A stretch of DNA of 64,000 nt from Pseudomonas sp. B28(2017). GTDB lineage: Bacteria; Pseudomonadota; Gammaproteobacteria; Pseudomonadales; Pseudomonadaceae. Under the pieces are notes generated by a model. The model saw nothing but the letters and a program-made list of their open reading frames with translations. It was not told the DNA's origin and made no database searches. The translations under genes and the position numbers were made by a program. Where the stretch lies: contig NZ_NEJH01000010.1 in the NCBI RefSeq assembly GCF_002113025.1, positions 1-64,000 of the forward strand, written 5' to 3'. Of the stretch, positions 8,005 to 16,485 are shown piece after piece. The first letter of the stretch is position 1. Each line of letters starts with the position of its first letter.

Positions 8005-9363
8005 ATGCCTGCGACCCGTACCTGGTTAAAAAATCCCCTCGCCATTTTCACGGCCAACGGTCTCGATGCCCGTGGCGGTCTGGTGCTGCAAGACGGCTTG
8101 ATCGTCGAAGTGCTGGGCGTTGACCAGCAGCCGTCCACCTCCTGCAATGAAGTGTTCGATGCCAGCGAGCATGTGATCCTGCCGGGTCTGATCAACACCC
8201 ATCATCACTTCTATCAAACCCTGACCCGCGCCTGGGCGCCGGTGGTCAATCAGCCGCTGTTCCCGTGGCTGAAAACCCTGTACCCGGTCTGGGCACGCCT
8301 GACCCCGGAAAAACTCGCCCTCGCCACCAAAGTTGCGCTGGCTGAATTGCTGCTGTCCGGCTGCACCACCGCGGCCGACCATCACTACCTATTCCCGGAA
8401 GGCCTTGAAAATGCCATCGACGTACAGGTCGAGAGCGTTCGCGAACTGGGCATGCGCGCCATGCTCACCCGCGGTTCCATGAGCCTTGGCGAAAAGGACG
8501 GTGGCCTGCCGCCGCAACAGACCGTGCAGGAAGGCGAAGTGATCCTCGCCGATAGCCAGCGGCTGATCGCCGAGTACCACGAACGCGGTGATGGTGCGCA
8601 AATCCAGATCGCCCTGGCACCGTGCTCGCCGTTTTCGGTGACGCCGCAAATCATGTCGGCCAGCGCCGAGCTGGCGAACAAACTCGATGTGCGCCTGCAC
8701 ACCCACCTGGCGGAAACCCTCGACGAAGAAGACTTCTGTCTGCAACGCTTCGGCCTGCGCACCGTGGACTATCTGGACAGTGTTGGCTGGCTCGGCCCGC
8801 GCACCTGGCTGGCCCACGGCATCCATTTCAACCCGGATGAAATCGCCCGCCTCGGCGCCGCCGGCACCGGTATTTGCCATTGCCCGAGCTCGAACATGCG
8901 CCTGGCCTCGGGCATCTGCCCGAGCATCGAGCTGACCGATGCCGGTGCCTTGCTTGGCTTGGGGGTGGATGGCTCGGCGTCCAACGATGCTTCGAACATG
9001 ATGCTCGAAGCGCGTCAGGCCCTGTACATCCAGCGCCTGCGCTACGGCGCCGAGAAGATCACCCCGGAACGCGTACTCGGCTGGGCGACCAAAGGTTCGG
9101 CCAGTCTGTTGGGACGTACCGATATCGGTGAACTGGCCGTGGGCAAGCAGGCCGACCTGGCCCTGTTCAAGCTCGATGAACTGCGTTTCTCCGGTAGCCA
9201 CGATCCGGTCTCGGCACTGCTGCTGTGCGGCGCCGATCGCGCGGATCGGGTAATGGTCGGCGGCAAGTGGCGAGTGATTGACGGGCAGGTCGAGGGCCTC
9301 GACTTGAAAGGGTTGATCGCTGATCACAGCCAGGCGGCGCGACAGCTTATCGCAGGCGTCTGA
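8005..9363 (+). CDS. 8-oxoguanine deaminase (amidohydrolase family)
   Basis: A 452-residue amidohydrolase of the TrzN/AtzB-like deaminase group. The metal site is visible as NTHHHFYQ (about residues 65-72), HTHLAE (about 233-238), LAHGIHFN (about 270-277) and GVDGSASND (about 320-328). This combination, with the region LPGLINTHHH, matches the Pseudomonas 8-oxoguanine deaminases (PA0142-type), which convert 8-oxoguanine to urate. An RBS (AGAGGAG) precedes the ATG. It is followed by a decayed BMP-type binding-protein gene, the kind of purine/nucleoside transporter component that normally accompanies it. Annotation as cytosine or guanine deaminase is a weaker alternative. Confidence 0.85.
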   Translation: MPATRTWLKNPLAIFTANGLDARGGLVLQDGLIVEVLGVDQQPSTSCNEVFDASEHVILPGLINTHHHFYQTLTRAWAPVVNQPLFPWLKTLYPVWARLTPEKLALATKVALAELLLSGCTTAADHHYLFPEGLENAIDVQVESVRELGMRAMLTRGSMSLGEKDGGLPPQQTVQEGEVILADSQRLIAEYHERGDGAQIQIALAPCSPFSVTPQIMSASAELANKLDVRLHTHLAETLDEEDFCLQRFGLRTVDYLDSVGWLGPRTWLAHGIHFNPDEIARLGAAGTGICHCPSSNMRLASGICPSIELTDAGALLGLGVDGSASNDASNMMLEARQALYIQRLRYGAEKITPERVLGWATKGSASLLGRTDIGELAVGKQADLALFKLDELRFSGSHDPVSALLLCGADRADRVMVGGKWRVIDGQVEGLDLKGLIADHSQAARQLIAGV

Positions 9364-9472
9364 CACCACACCGATTAAAACGGCGGGGTGGCGCTAACGT
9401 TTCGTTTTGCTTTAGCGCACCAGTGAGTGGCAGCTGTGCAGCGCCATGCACTTTTATCGCACTTCAAGGACC

Positions 9473-9540
9473 TGTCGCGAGCAGGCTCGCTGCCACAGAG
9501 ACCGCGGTACTTTTGTGGAAGCGAGCCTGCTCGCGATGGC
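9473..9540. repeat. REPIN (inverse-direct REP pair)
   Basis: Two REP sequences face each other. The first is TGTCGCGAGCAGGCTCGCTG at 9473-9492 and the second ends in GAGCCTGCTCGCGATGGC at 9540, with a short GC-rich spacer between. Both copies carry small changes from the consensus, which suggests an older copy. Confidence 0.85.
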
Positions 9541-9646
9541 ATCACCGCGACTCCAGATTTTTGTTGTCCTGTTGGTCAGCAGTTTGCATTGCCCTGTGCA
9601 AGCCAAAGAGCCCAGCCAACCTCACGACAAAATGGAGTCCGAATTC

Positions 9647-10099
9647 ATGCACAACTGTCCGTTGAAGAAGCTGCTTTGCACCGTTGCGGCGGCCATCGGC
9701 CTGAGCGCAATCCTCACTGCCGGTGCCAGCAACCCACTGAAAGTCGGCTTCGTCGCCTCGTTCCCGATCCCGGAAGTGATCCGCGACATCAACGCGTTGA
9801 TCGATCAGGGCGTGGACGTGGTGTTCCAGCACACCGACAGCCCCGCGCCAATCCAGGCCGCCGAACGTCGCGGCGTGTATGCCGTGGGCTACGCCTCGGA
9901 CATGGCGTACTTCGGACCGAAAGCGGTGCTGACCTCCATCGTCAACAAGTGGGCCCCGCTCTACATTCAGGCTGCCCAAGGTGTAATCGACCATGACTGG
10001 AAATTCCGGGATTACTGGGATGCCTCGAAGGAGGGTACGGCGGAACTGGCGTCGATGAATGACTACGTGGAAGACATGAAGGCCGAAATACCGAAGTAA
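9647..10099 (+). pseudogene. Collapsed BMP-family ABC transporter substrate-binding protein
   Basis: The open frame encodes 150 residues, while BMP/Med-type periplasmic binding proteins usually have about 330-360. A signal peptide (residues 1-27) and the first-strand motif LKVGF are followed directly by VASFPIPEVIRDINA, normally well over 100 residues later. That in turn is joined to LIDQGVDVVFQHTDSP, normally a further 25-30 residues on. The C-terminal 25 residues no longer resemble the family. The frame is kept, with GGAG before the ATG. It follows 8-oxoguanine deaminase, so it is probably the relic of a purine/nucleoside importer. No permease or ATPase genes remain here. Confidence 0.8.
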
Positions 10100-10152
10100 C
10101 TCTTCAGCCCCCCCTGTGGGAACTCGCGCCTACAAAGGTTTTTGCGAGCGTC

Positions 10153-10929
10153 TTAAGTAAACAACTCCGACGCCAGGCTCGCCGCCGACAACTCCTCGGC
10201 GTACGCCAGCAATAACGGCGCCAGCTCATGCAGCCGCGCCCCCGGCATCCGCGCGCTCGGCCCGGCGACGCTGAGCACGCCGATCACCCGCCCATCGGCA
10301 GGATGGCGCACCACCGCCGCAATGGCTGAAGTCCCCACCGCCGAACTTTCCTCGACGCAGGCGTAGCCCTGCTCCCGCGCCAGGCGCAGGCGTTCGAGCA
10401 ATTCGATGTTGGAGCGCGGCGCGTTCGGCCCCACATGGTCCGGCACCTGCGCGTCCTGCCGCTCCACCAGCGACAAGGCTTCGGCATCGCTCATGCACGC
10501 CAGCCACGCATGTCCCGAGGCGGTGTAAAACAATGGCGCATCGCGGCCCATGTCCGGGTCGTAACGCAGACCGGAGCGAGCGCCCTGGGATTTGGCGATC
10601 CAGGTCTGACGCTCGCCGTCGATCACGCCGAGGCGCACCAGTTCGCCGGTTTCCTGAGCCAGTCGGTCAAGCACCGGCTGCACGATATCGGCACCGCTGC
10701 TCGACAGGTAACGGAAGCCCATCGCCACCAGTTTGGTGGAGAGGTGATAGCGCAAATTCTCCGGGTTCTGCCGCACGTAACCGAGGCGGATCAGCTCAGC
10801 CAACAGGCGATGGGTCGCACTCTTGGGGATATCCAGTTGCTCCGCCAGAGTCTGCATCGGCAGACCACGGGGATCGCTGGTGAGGCTTTCGAGCACACTG
10901 AAAACACGTTCGATCTGACTGCCGGCCAT
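10153..10929 (-). CDS. IclR-family transcriptional regulator
   Basis: A regulator of 258 residues. The winged helix-turn-helix covers about residues 5-65 (IERVFSVLESLTSD, IPKSATHRLLAELIRLGYV). The C-terminal effector domain follows (LGVIDGERQTWIAK, YTASGHAWLA, GYACVEESSAVGTSAIAA). The start MAGSQIERV at 10929 matches the family; a longer frame reaches 10983. It is divergent from the flavoprotein/aldo-keto reductase operon, with a near-perfect TGGAA-N5-TTCCA site between them, so it probably represses or activates that operon in response to its substrate. Confidence 0.88.
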   Translation of the reverse strand: MAGSQIERVFSVLESLTSDPRGLPMQTLAEQLDIPKSATHRLLAELIRLGYVRQNPENLRYHLSTKLVAMGFRYLSSSGADIVQPVLDRLAQETGELVRLGVIDGERQTWIAKSQGARSGLRYDPDMGRDAPLFYTASGHAWLACMSDAEALSLVERQDAQVPDHVGPNAPRSNIELLERLRLAREQGYACVEESSAVGTSAIAAVVRHPADGRVIGVLSVAGPSARMPGARLHELAPLLLAYAEELSAASLASELFT

Positions 10930-11062
10930 GGTCACTTCCACACAAAATTTGCTCGATTCTAGAAGACATCCGGTCGAATGCAAAATCTGGAACTGATCGT
11001 TCGATAACCGCCCGTTTTATGCCATCAAGACTTTTCCGGCCTCTTCTGACTCTTATATTTTA

Positions 11063-11077
11063 TGGAACAAGATTCCA
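11063..11077. promoter_or_regulatory. IclR-type operator palindrome
   Basis: TGGAACAAGATTCCA is a perfect 5-bp inverted repeat with a 5-bp centre, the usual shape of IclR-family operators. It lies 27 bp before the flavoprotein ATG, where a bound protein would cover the transcription start. A second dyad, GAAC-TGATC-GTTC, lies at 10990-11002. Confidence 0.6.
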
Positions 11078-11103
11078 AAAAATAAAACACCGGAGTTCAA
11101 ACA

Positions 11104-12852
11104 ATGCCTGCCCAAGCGCACTTCCTTCCCGACATCGACTGCGATGTGCTGATCGTTGGTTCCGGTGCGGCGGGACTGTCGGCGGCCGTGACCGCCGCGT
11201 GGCACGGACTGAAAGTCATCGTGGCAGAAAAGGACCCCGTGTTCGGCGGCGCCACGGCCTGGTCCGGCGGCTGGGCCTGGGTGCCTTGCAACCCGTTGGC
11301 CCGACGCGCGGGCATCGTCGAAGACGTTGAACGGCCTCGCACTTATCTGAAACACGAACTGGGCGAACGCTTTGATCCGGCGATGATCGACGCTTTCCTG
11401 GAGGCCGGCCCGCGAATGGTGTCGTTCTTCGAGCAGCACACCACACTGCAATTCGCCGACGGTAACGCCATTGCCGACATTCATGGCGACACGCCCGGGG
11501 CAGGCACCGGTGGACGCTCAGTGATCGCCGCCCCCTACGACGCACGAAAAGTCGGCAAGTTGCTCAAGCGTCTTCGCAAAACCATGCGGGAAACATCGTT
11601 CATGGGCATGCCGATCATGGCGGGGGCGGATCTCACGGCATTCCTCAACCTGACCCGCTCACTGTCGGCGGCCTGGCACGTTACGCGGCGCTTCAGCCGT
11701 CACCTGTTCGACCTCGCCGTACATGGCCGGGCGATGCAACTGGTCAACGGTGTGGCACTGGTGGCGCGCCTGGCAAAATCCGCGGACGACCTCGGCGTGC
11801 TGCTCTGGGAATCCGCGCCCGTGACCCGATTGCTGCGCGAGAACGATCAGGTACGAGGTGCGGTAGTCAGTACCGCCAAAGGCTCGGTGCGCATCCATGC
11901 ACGCAAGGGCGTAGTGCTCGCGGCGGGTGGTTTCGCCAATGACATCGAGCGCCGCAAGGCGCTGTTCCCCCGTACACCGACCGGACATGAGCATCTGGCC
12001 TTGCCGCCCCTCGGTGTTTGCGGCGACGGCCTGCGCCTGGGCGAAAGTGCCGGTGCCCGGGTGAATACCAACATGGCGTCTGCCGTCGCCTGGGCGCCGG
12101 TTTCTCAAGTGCCGCACAGCGACGGCAGCACGGGACACTTCCCGCATATCATCGAGCGTGGCAAACCAGGCATCATCGGTGTGCTGAGCAACGGCCAGCG
12201 CTTCGTCAATGAAGCCAACGGCTACTACGACTACGTAACGGCCATGGTCGCCGCCGCCCCACCGCATGAAGAAGTGGCGTCGTGGCTGATCTGCACCCAT
12301 GGCTTTCAGCGCCGTTATGGCCTGGGCATCTCTCGGCCATTTCCGGTGCCGCTGTCGCCCTTCATCCGCAGCGGCTATCTGAAAACCGGTAACACGCTCG
12401 AGGAATTGGCTGCAGCCTGCGGGATCGACCCGAACGGCTTGCGCACCACCGTGTCGGACTACAACCGCCATGCGCGCAACGGCGAGGACCCACAGTTCGG
12501 TCGTGGTTCCACGCCCTACAACCGCAAACAGGGTGACGCATTACAACAACCCAACCCATGCGTCGCGCCAATCGAACAAGGTCCGTTCTATGCCGTGAAG
12601 GTCCAGCCGGGCTGCTTCGGCACCTTCGCCGGGCTCAAGGTCAACCCACATGCCCAGGTCCTGGACGACGCGGCGCAGCCCATCGCCGGGCTGTATGCGG
12701 CGGGCGGCGACATGGCAAGCATCATGGGCGGTCATTACCCCGCTGGCGGCATCAATCTTGGCCCGGCGCTGACCTTCGGTTACATCGCCGCGCGCCATAT
12801 CGCAGGCGCCACTGCTTATGAAAAGGAGATCGACCATGCAGCACATCGTTAA
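11104..12852 (+). CDS. FAD-dependent oxidoreductase (fumarate reductase/ketosteroid dehydrogenase family)
   Basis: A 582-residue flavoprotein of the FAD_binding_2 family. The dinucleotide motif VLIVGSGAAGLSAA is at about residues 15-28, followed by EKDPVFGGATAWSGGWAWVP, which binds FAD. Near the C-terminus GLYAAGGDMASIMGGHYPAGG closes the FAD site. Length and motifs fit 3-oxosteroid 1-dehydrogenase-like and fumarate-reductase-like soluble flavoproteins. No heme or FMN-binding extension is seen, so electrons probably pass to or from a small acceptor. The gene overlaps the aldo-keto reductase gene by 17 bp, and the pair probably acts on one compound. The substrate is unknown. Confidence 0.82.
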   Translation: MPAQAHFLPDIDCDVLIVGSGAAGLSAAVTAAWHGLKVIVAEKDPVFGGATAWSGGWAWVPCNPLARRAGIVEDVERPRTYLKHELGERFDPAMIDAFLEAGPRMVSFFEQHTTLQFADGNAIADIHGDTPGAGTGGRSVIAAPYDARKVGKLLKRLRKTMRETSFMGMPIMAGADLTAFLNLTRSLSAAWHVTRRFSRHLFDLAVHGRAMQLVNGVALVARLAKSADDLGVLLWESAPVTRLLRENDQVRGAVVSTAKGSVRIHARKGVVLAAGGFANDIERRKALFPRTPTGHEHLALPPLGVCGDGLRLGESAGARVNTNMASAVAWAPVSQVPHSDGSTGHFPHIIERGKPGIIGVLSNGQRFVNEANGYYDYVTAMVAAAPPHEEVASWLICTHGFQRRYGLGISRPFPVPLSPFIRSGYLKTGNTLEELAAACGIDPNGLRTTVSDYNRHARNGEDPQFGRGSTPYNRKQGDALQQPNPCVAPIEQGPFYAVKVQPGCFGTFAGLKVNPHAQVLDDAAQPIAGLYAAGGDMASIMGGHYPAGGINLGPALTFGYIAARHIAGATAYEKEIDHAAHR

Positions 12853-13669
12853 CGCACAGGGTTTGAACATGCCGAAACTTGGTCTCGGCACCTGGCCAAT
12901 GCTCGGCGAGGAATGCACCCGTGCGGTGGCTCAGGCTCTGGCCCTGGGATATCGGCACATCGACACGGCAGCGGCCTACAACAACGAAGACGCTGTCGGA
13001 CAGGCACTGGCGAACAGCCCGATACCCCGCGAGCAAATCCATGTCACGACCAAAGTCTGGTGGGACCAACTGCAACCCGACACCATGCGCCACTCCATGG
13101 ACCGTAGCCTCAAAGCCCTGCGCAGCGAATACGTCGACCTGTTCATGCTCCATTGGCCAACCACCGACTGGGATTTGCCGCGCACCATCGACACCCTGGT
13201 GTCATTCAAGGAACAAGGCCTGGCGCGCAACATTGGCGTGGCGAACTTTCCGCTGCCTCTGCTACGCAAAGTCGTCGAAGAACTGGGAGCGCCCCTGTCG
13301 GCGATCCAGGTCGAGTACCACGTGCTGCTCGGACAAAACGCCCTGCTCAACTACGCCCGTCAACACGATCTTGCGCTGACGGCCTACACGCCACTGGCAC
13401 GCAACAAGGTGTCGCAGACTCCGGCCATTCGGCAGATCGCCGCGAAACACGGCGTACTGCCGACCCAGGTCGCGCTTAAATGGCTGCTCGATCAACCCAA
13501 TGTGGCCGCGATCCCCAAGGCCAGCAGCGAGGCCAATCAACTGGCCAATCTTTCGGCGCTGGATGTGCAACTGGATGACAAAGACCGTGCCTTGATCGCC
13601 AGCCTGTCCAAATGCGAGCGGCAGGTCAGCCCGGACTTTGCGCCGGTGTGGGATGCATTCGACGAATAA
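12836..13669 (+). CDS. Aldo/keto reductase (DkgB-like)
   Basis: A 277-residue NADPH-dependent aldo/keto reductase. The catalytic tetrad can be placed: Asp and Tyr in HIDTAAAYNNE (about 41-51), Lys in TTKVWWDQL (about 71) and His in MLHWP (about 103). IPKASSEANQLAN near residue 226 is the NADPH-binding IPK motif. Size and order fit the 2,5-diketo-gluconate reductase DkgB group. The start at 12836 has a strong RBS (AAGGAGAT) inside the end of the flavoprotein gene, so translation is coupled. A paired carbonyl reduction next to the flavoprotein is likely. Confidence 0.88.
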   Translation: MQHIVNAQGLNMPKLGLGTWPMLGEECTRAVAQALALGYRHIDTAAAYNNEDAVGQALANSPIPREQIHVTTKVWWDQLQPDTMRHSMDRSLKALRSEYVDLFMLHWPTTDWDLPRTIDTLVSFKEQGLARNIGVANFPLPLLRKVVEELGAPLSAIQVEYHVLLGQNALLNYARQHDLALTAYTPLARNKVSQTPAIRQIAAKHGVLPTQVALKWLLDQPNVAAIPKASSEANQLANLSALDVQLDDKDRALIASLSKCERQVSPDFAPVWDAFDE

Positions 13670-13895
13670 TCCGCAAGACCGGCGATCATCTTCACGATAA
13701 AAACCCGTCATCAGACGGAATTCGCTGGGCTATCCGTGTTCAATACAAACCTGAAACGTTCTCGGCAGCCCTTCGCGGGTTGCCGGAAATCAATCCGTGT
13801 GCGGGGAAAAGACGGACGACCGGACTGGCGCCGCTCCTACTTGGCAGCAACACTCATCGCACGGAGCTTTACCCGGAACAGAAGAGGATTCCCAC

Positions 13896-14789
13896 ATGCT
13901 ATGGAAAAAAGGCCGACGCAGCGACAACGTGGTCGATGCCCGTGGCGATGACATGGGCGGCGGTGGCGGCGGGATACGCTTCGGCGGTGGCAAGGGCCTG
14001 AGCCTGACGGCGATCCTCCTGATCGTCGGCATCGGCTGGATCACCGGCCAGGATCCGCTGCAAATCCTCGGGCAACTGACCGGGCAAATGGACCAGCAAT
14101 CGGCACCCGCCACCCACCAGAGCCGCAAGGCACCGCCGGCCAATGACGAGGGTGCGGAATTCGTGCGTTCGATCCTCGGCGATACCGAGGACACCTGGGG
14201 CGCGATATTCCAGCAGGCTGGCCGCCAATACAAAGACCCGACCCTGGTGCTGTTCAGCAACCGTGTGAATTCGGCCTGCGGTCTGGCCACCTCGGCGACC
14301 GGCCCGTTCTATTGCCCGGCGGACCAGAAAGTCTACCTGGACATGGCGTTCTTCCAGGAAATGTCCCAACGCTTTTCCGCCGCGGGCGACTTCGCCCAGG
14401 CCTATGTGATCGCTCATGAAGTCGGACACCATGTGCAGACCCTGCTTGGGGTGTCCGCAAAAATTCAGGCAGCACGCCAACAAGGCCGGCAAATGGAAGG
14501 CGACGGCGGTTTGCTGGTTCGTCAGGAGCTGCAAGCCGATTGCCTGGCCGGCGTCTGGGCCAACAATGCGCAGAAGCGCCTGAACTGGCTGGAACCGGGC
14601 GACATCGAAGAAGCACTGAACGCTGCGAACGCCATCGGTGACGATCGTTTGCAGCAACAGGGTCAGGGCCGCGTGGTCCCGGACTCGTTCACCCACGGTA
14701 CGTCGGCGCAACGGGTGCGCTGGTTCAAAACCGGTTTCGCCCAAGGCCAGGTAAGCCAGTGCGATACCTTTGCGACGAAAAATCTGTAA
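13896..14789 (+). CDS. ypfJ: Neutral zinc metallopeptidase, YpfJ/KPN_02809 family
   Basis: This protein of 297 residues has a short glycine-rich N-terminus (MGGGGGGIRFGGG) and one transmembrane helix at about 35-50 (LSLTAILLIVGIGWITG). The rest is a neutral zinc metallopeptidase domain. The zinc site HEVGHH is at about residues 172-177, with RQELQADCLAGVWA about 40 residues later supplying the third ligand. E. coli YpfJ has the same plan. The start at 13896 follows AGAGGA. Its biological substrate is not known. The alpha/beta hydrolase gene starts directly after its stop codon. Confidence 0.88.
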   Translation: MLWKKGRRSDNVVDARGDDMGGGGGGIRFGGGKGLSLTAILLIVGIGWITGQDPLQILGQLTGQMDQQSAPATHQSRKAPPANDEGAEFVRSILGDTEDTWGAIFQQAGRQYKDPTLVLFSNRVNSACGLATSATGPFYCPADQKVYLDMAFFQEMSQRFSAAGDFAQAYVIAHEVGHHVQTLLGVSAKIQAARQQGRQMEGDGGLLVRQELQADCLAGVWANNAQKRLNWLEPGDIEEALNAANAIGDDRLQQQGQGRVVPDSFTHGTSAQRVRWFKTGFAQGQVSQCDTFATKNL

Positions 14790-15749
14790 ATGAAGAAGTG
14801 GTTGTTGGTTGTTCTGTTTACTTGCGCAACGTCCCAGGCCGCCGAGCATGGGGTCAAGGAGCTCAGCTCAGGGCGCCTGCTGTTGAAATCAGGTGAAATC
14901 GCGGTGGGCATCAGCCCCGCCCCGGCAAAAATCGAACGGGTGCTGATCATCCTCCACGGTCGTTTACGCAACGCGCAAACCTATCTGCAGAGCGGTGAGC
15001 ACGCGGCCGAACTGGCCGGGCAAAGCGCAACGACCCTGGTGATCGCCCCGCAATTCCTCAATGAAACCGACGTTGCGGTCCATCCGGTGGCCGACACCGT
15101 TTTGCGCTGGCAAGGCAATGAATGGATGACCGGCGGCGAATCCACGGCACCGTTTCGGCTGAGTTCCTACGCGGCGCTCGACGAAATCATCACCCGCCTG
15201 GGTGACCGCCAGCAGTTTCCGGATGTGAAGCAAATCGTCATCGCCGGGCACTCCGGCGGCGCGCAGGTGGTTCAGCGTTACGCATTGCTCGGTCACGCGC
15301 AGTCCGGCCTCGATGCAGCTGGTGTGCAGGTGCGCTACGTGATCGCCAATCCGTCGTCCTACGCTTACTTCGATGAGCGTCGGCCCGTGGCGTTCAGCCA
15401 CGCCGGTTGCCCGGATTTCAATCGCTGGAAGTACGGGCTGGCGGATTTACCGGCCTACGCCGAAGGACAAACCGCCGCGCAGTTGCAGGAAAATTACCTC
15501 AAGCGTGAAGTCGTTTACCTGCTGGGGCAGCAGGACATCGACCCGAACCATCCGGCACTGGACAAGAGCTGTGAGGCCCGGGCACAGGGACCTTATCGAT
15601 TGGCGCGCGGGCGTTTTTACTTTGACTACTTGAAGCGGCTGGCACCCAAAGGGTTGAACCAGCAACTGATCGAAGTGCCCGGGGTCGGGCATAACGGGGA
15701 TGGGATGTTTACATCACCGGAGGGGCAGAAGGCGCTGTTTAGTCAGTAG
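14790..15749 (+). CDS. Exported alpha/beta hydrolase
   Basis: A protein of 319 residues with a Sec signal peptide (MKKWLLVVLFTCATSQAA, cleavage near 18). The hydrolase fold shows the strand and oxyanion segment VLIILHGRLRNAQTY near residue 55, the nucleophile elbow GHSGGAQ near residue 155 and a late histidine in VPGVGHNGDGMF. The substrate is unknown; no family-specific lid is recognised. Its ATG follows the stop of the zinc-peptidase gene with no gap, so the two are translationally coupled. It may work on periplasmic esters or peptides. Confidence 0.75.
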   Translation: MKKWLLVVLFTCATSQAAEHGVKELSSGRLLLKSGEIAVGISPAPAKIERVLIILHGRLRNAQTYLQSGEHAAELAGQSATTLVIAPQFLNETDVAVHPVADTVLRWQGNEWMTGGESTAPFRLSSYAALDEIITRLGDRQQFPDVKQIVIAGHSGGAQVVQRYALLGHAQSGLDAAGVQVRYVIANPSSYAYFDERRPVAFSHAGCPDFNRWKYGLADLPAYAEGQTAAQLQENYLKREVVYLLGQQDIDPNHPALDKSCEARAQGPYRLARGRFYFDYLKRLAPKGLNQQLIEVPGVGHNGDGMFTSPEGQKALFSQ

Positions 15750-15772
15750 GTTTTGCAGTACCGGATCTGATG

Positions 15773-15870
15773 CCATCGCGAGCAGGCTCGCTCCCACATT
15801 GGATTTAAGTGAACACATCATTTGTGAACACCCGAAAATCATTGTGGGAGCGAGCCTGCTCGCGAAGACG
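15773..15870. repeat. REPIN (inverse-direct REP pair)
   Basis: The inverse copy (GCGAGCAGGCTCGCTCCCAC, within 15773-15799) and the direct copy (GTGGGAGCGAGCCTGCTCGC, within 15843-15870) flank a 43-bp spacer. It lies between two convergent genes. Confidence 0.9.
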
Positions 15871-15891
15871 TCAAGTCAGACCACCATGCCT

Positions 15892-16485
15892 TCAAGCCGA
15901 AAGCATCTGCCGCAACTCGACACAATCCGCCGCGTGCCAATCGGTCAATTCCGGCCACGGATTATCCGGCAGATTCACCAGCACCGTCCGCGCTCCGGCG
16001 GCTCGCCCGCAATCGAGATCGAAGCGGTAGTCACCGACCATCACCAGCTCGCTCGCCGGCACCTTCCACGCTTCGGCCAGTTTTAGCAGTCCACCCGGAT
16101 GCGGTTTGGGCGGTGCATCATCGCGGCCCAACACATCCTCCAGCGCAAAGCAGTCGGCCAGGCCAATGGCCTCCAGTGTGACATGCGCCAGCTCCCGGGC
16201 ATTGCGCGTGAGAATGCCCAGGCGATAACCGCGCCCGGCCAGTTCGCGCACCAACTCCACCGCGCCCGGCGCCGGTTTCGAACCCAGGGCCAGGTCCCGC
16301 TCGTGCTCCAGCAGCCACGCATGCTTGGCCGCGGCTTCATCGGCCGGCAGGGCGGCGAGGTGGGTCAGGATGTCGGCTTCGGCAGGAATAGCCAATGCGA
16401 CTCGAATCGCCGCAAAATCGTGCACGGCCACGGTCAGGGTGCCGTCCATGTCGAACACCCAGTGACGCACATCGGCCAGGCTCAC
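15892..16485 (-). CDS. HAD-family phosphatase
   Basis: A haloacid-dehalogenase-type phosphatase of 197 residues. Motif I is FDMDGTLT (about residues 9-16), motif II LTRNAR (about 110), the motif III lysine is in PPKPHPGG (about 142) and motif IV is GDYRFDLDCG (about 164-173). The small alpha-helical cap between motifs I and II fits the phosphoglycolate-phosphatase-like subgroup. The start is GTG at 16485, overlapping the tesB stop by 4 bp (GTGA), which means translational coupling. The frame extends upstream inside tesB but shows no family similarity there. The substrate is unknown. Confidence 0.82.
   Translation of the reverse strand: MSLADVRHWVFDMDGTLTVAVHDFAAIRVALAIPAEADILTHLAALPADEAAAKHAWLLEHERDLALGSKPAPGAVELVRELAGRGYRLGILTRNARELAHVTLEAIGLADCFALEDVLGRDDAPPKPHPGGLLKLAEAWKVPASELVMVGDYRFDLDCGRAAGARTVLVNLPDNPWPELTDWHAADCVELRQMLSA

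Noticed and set aside
10100..10152. Another REP copy after the BMP remnant
   Set aside because: Only CTGTGGGA and a GCGAGCG fragment are similar; the palindromic core is missing.
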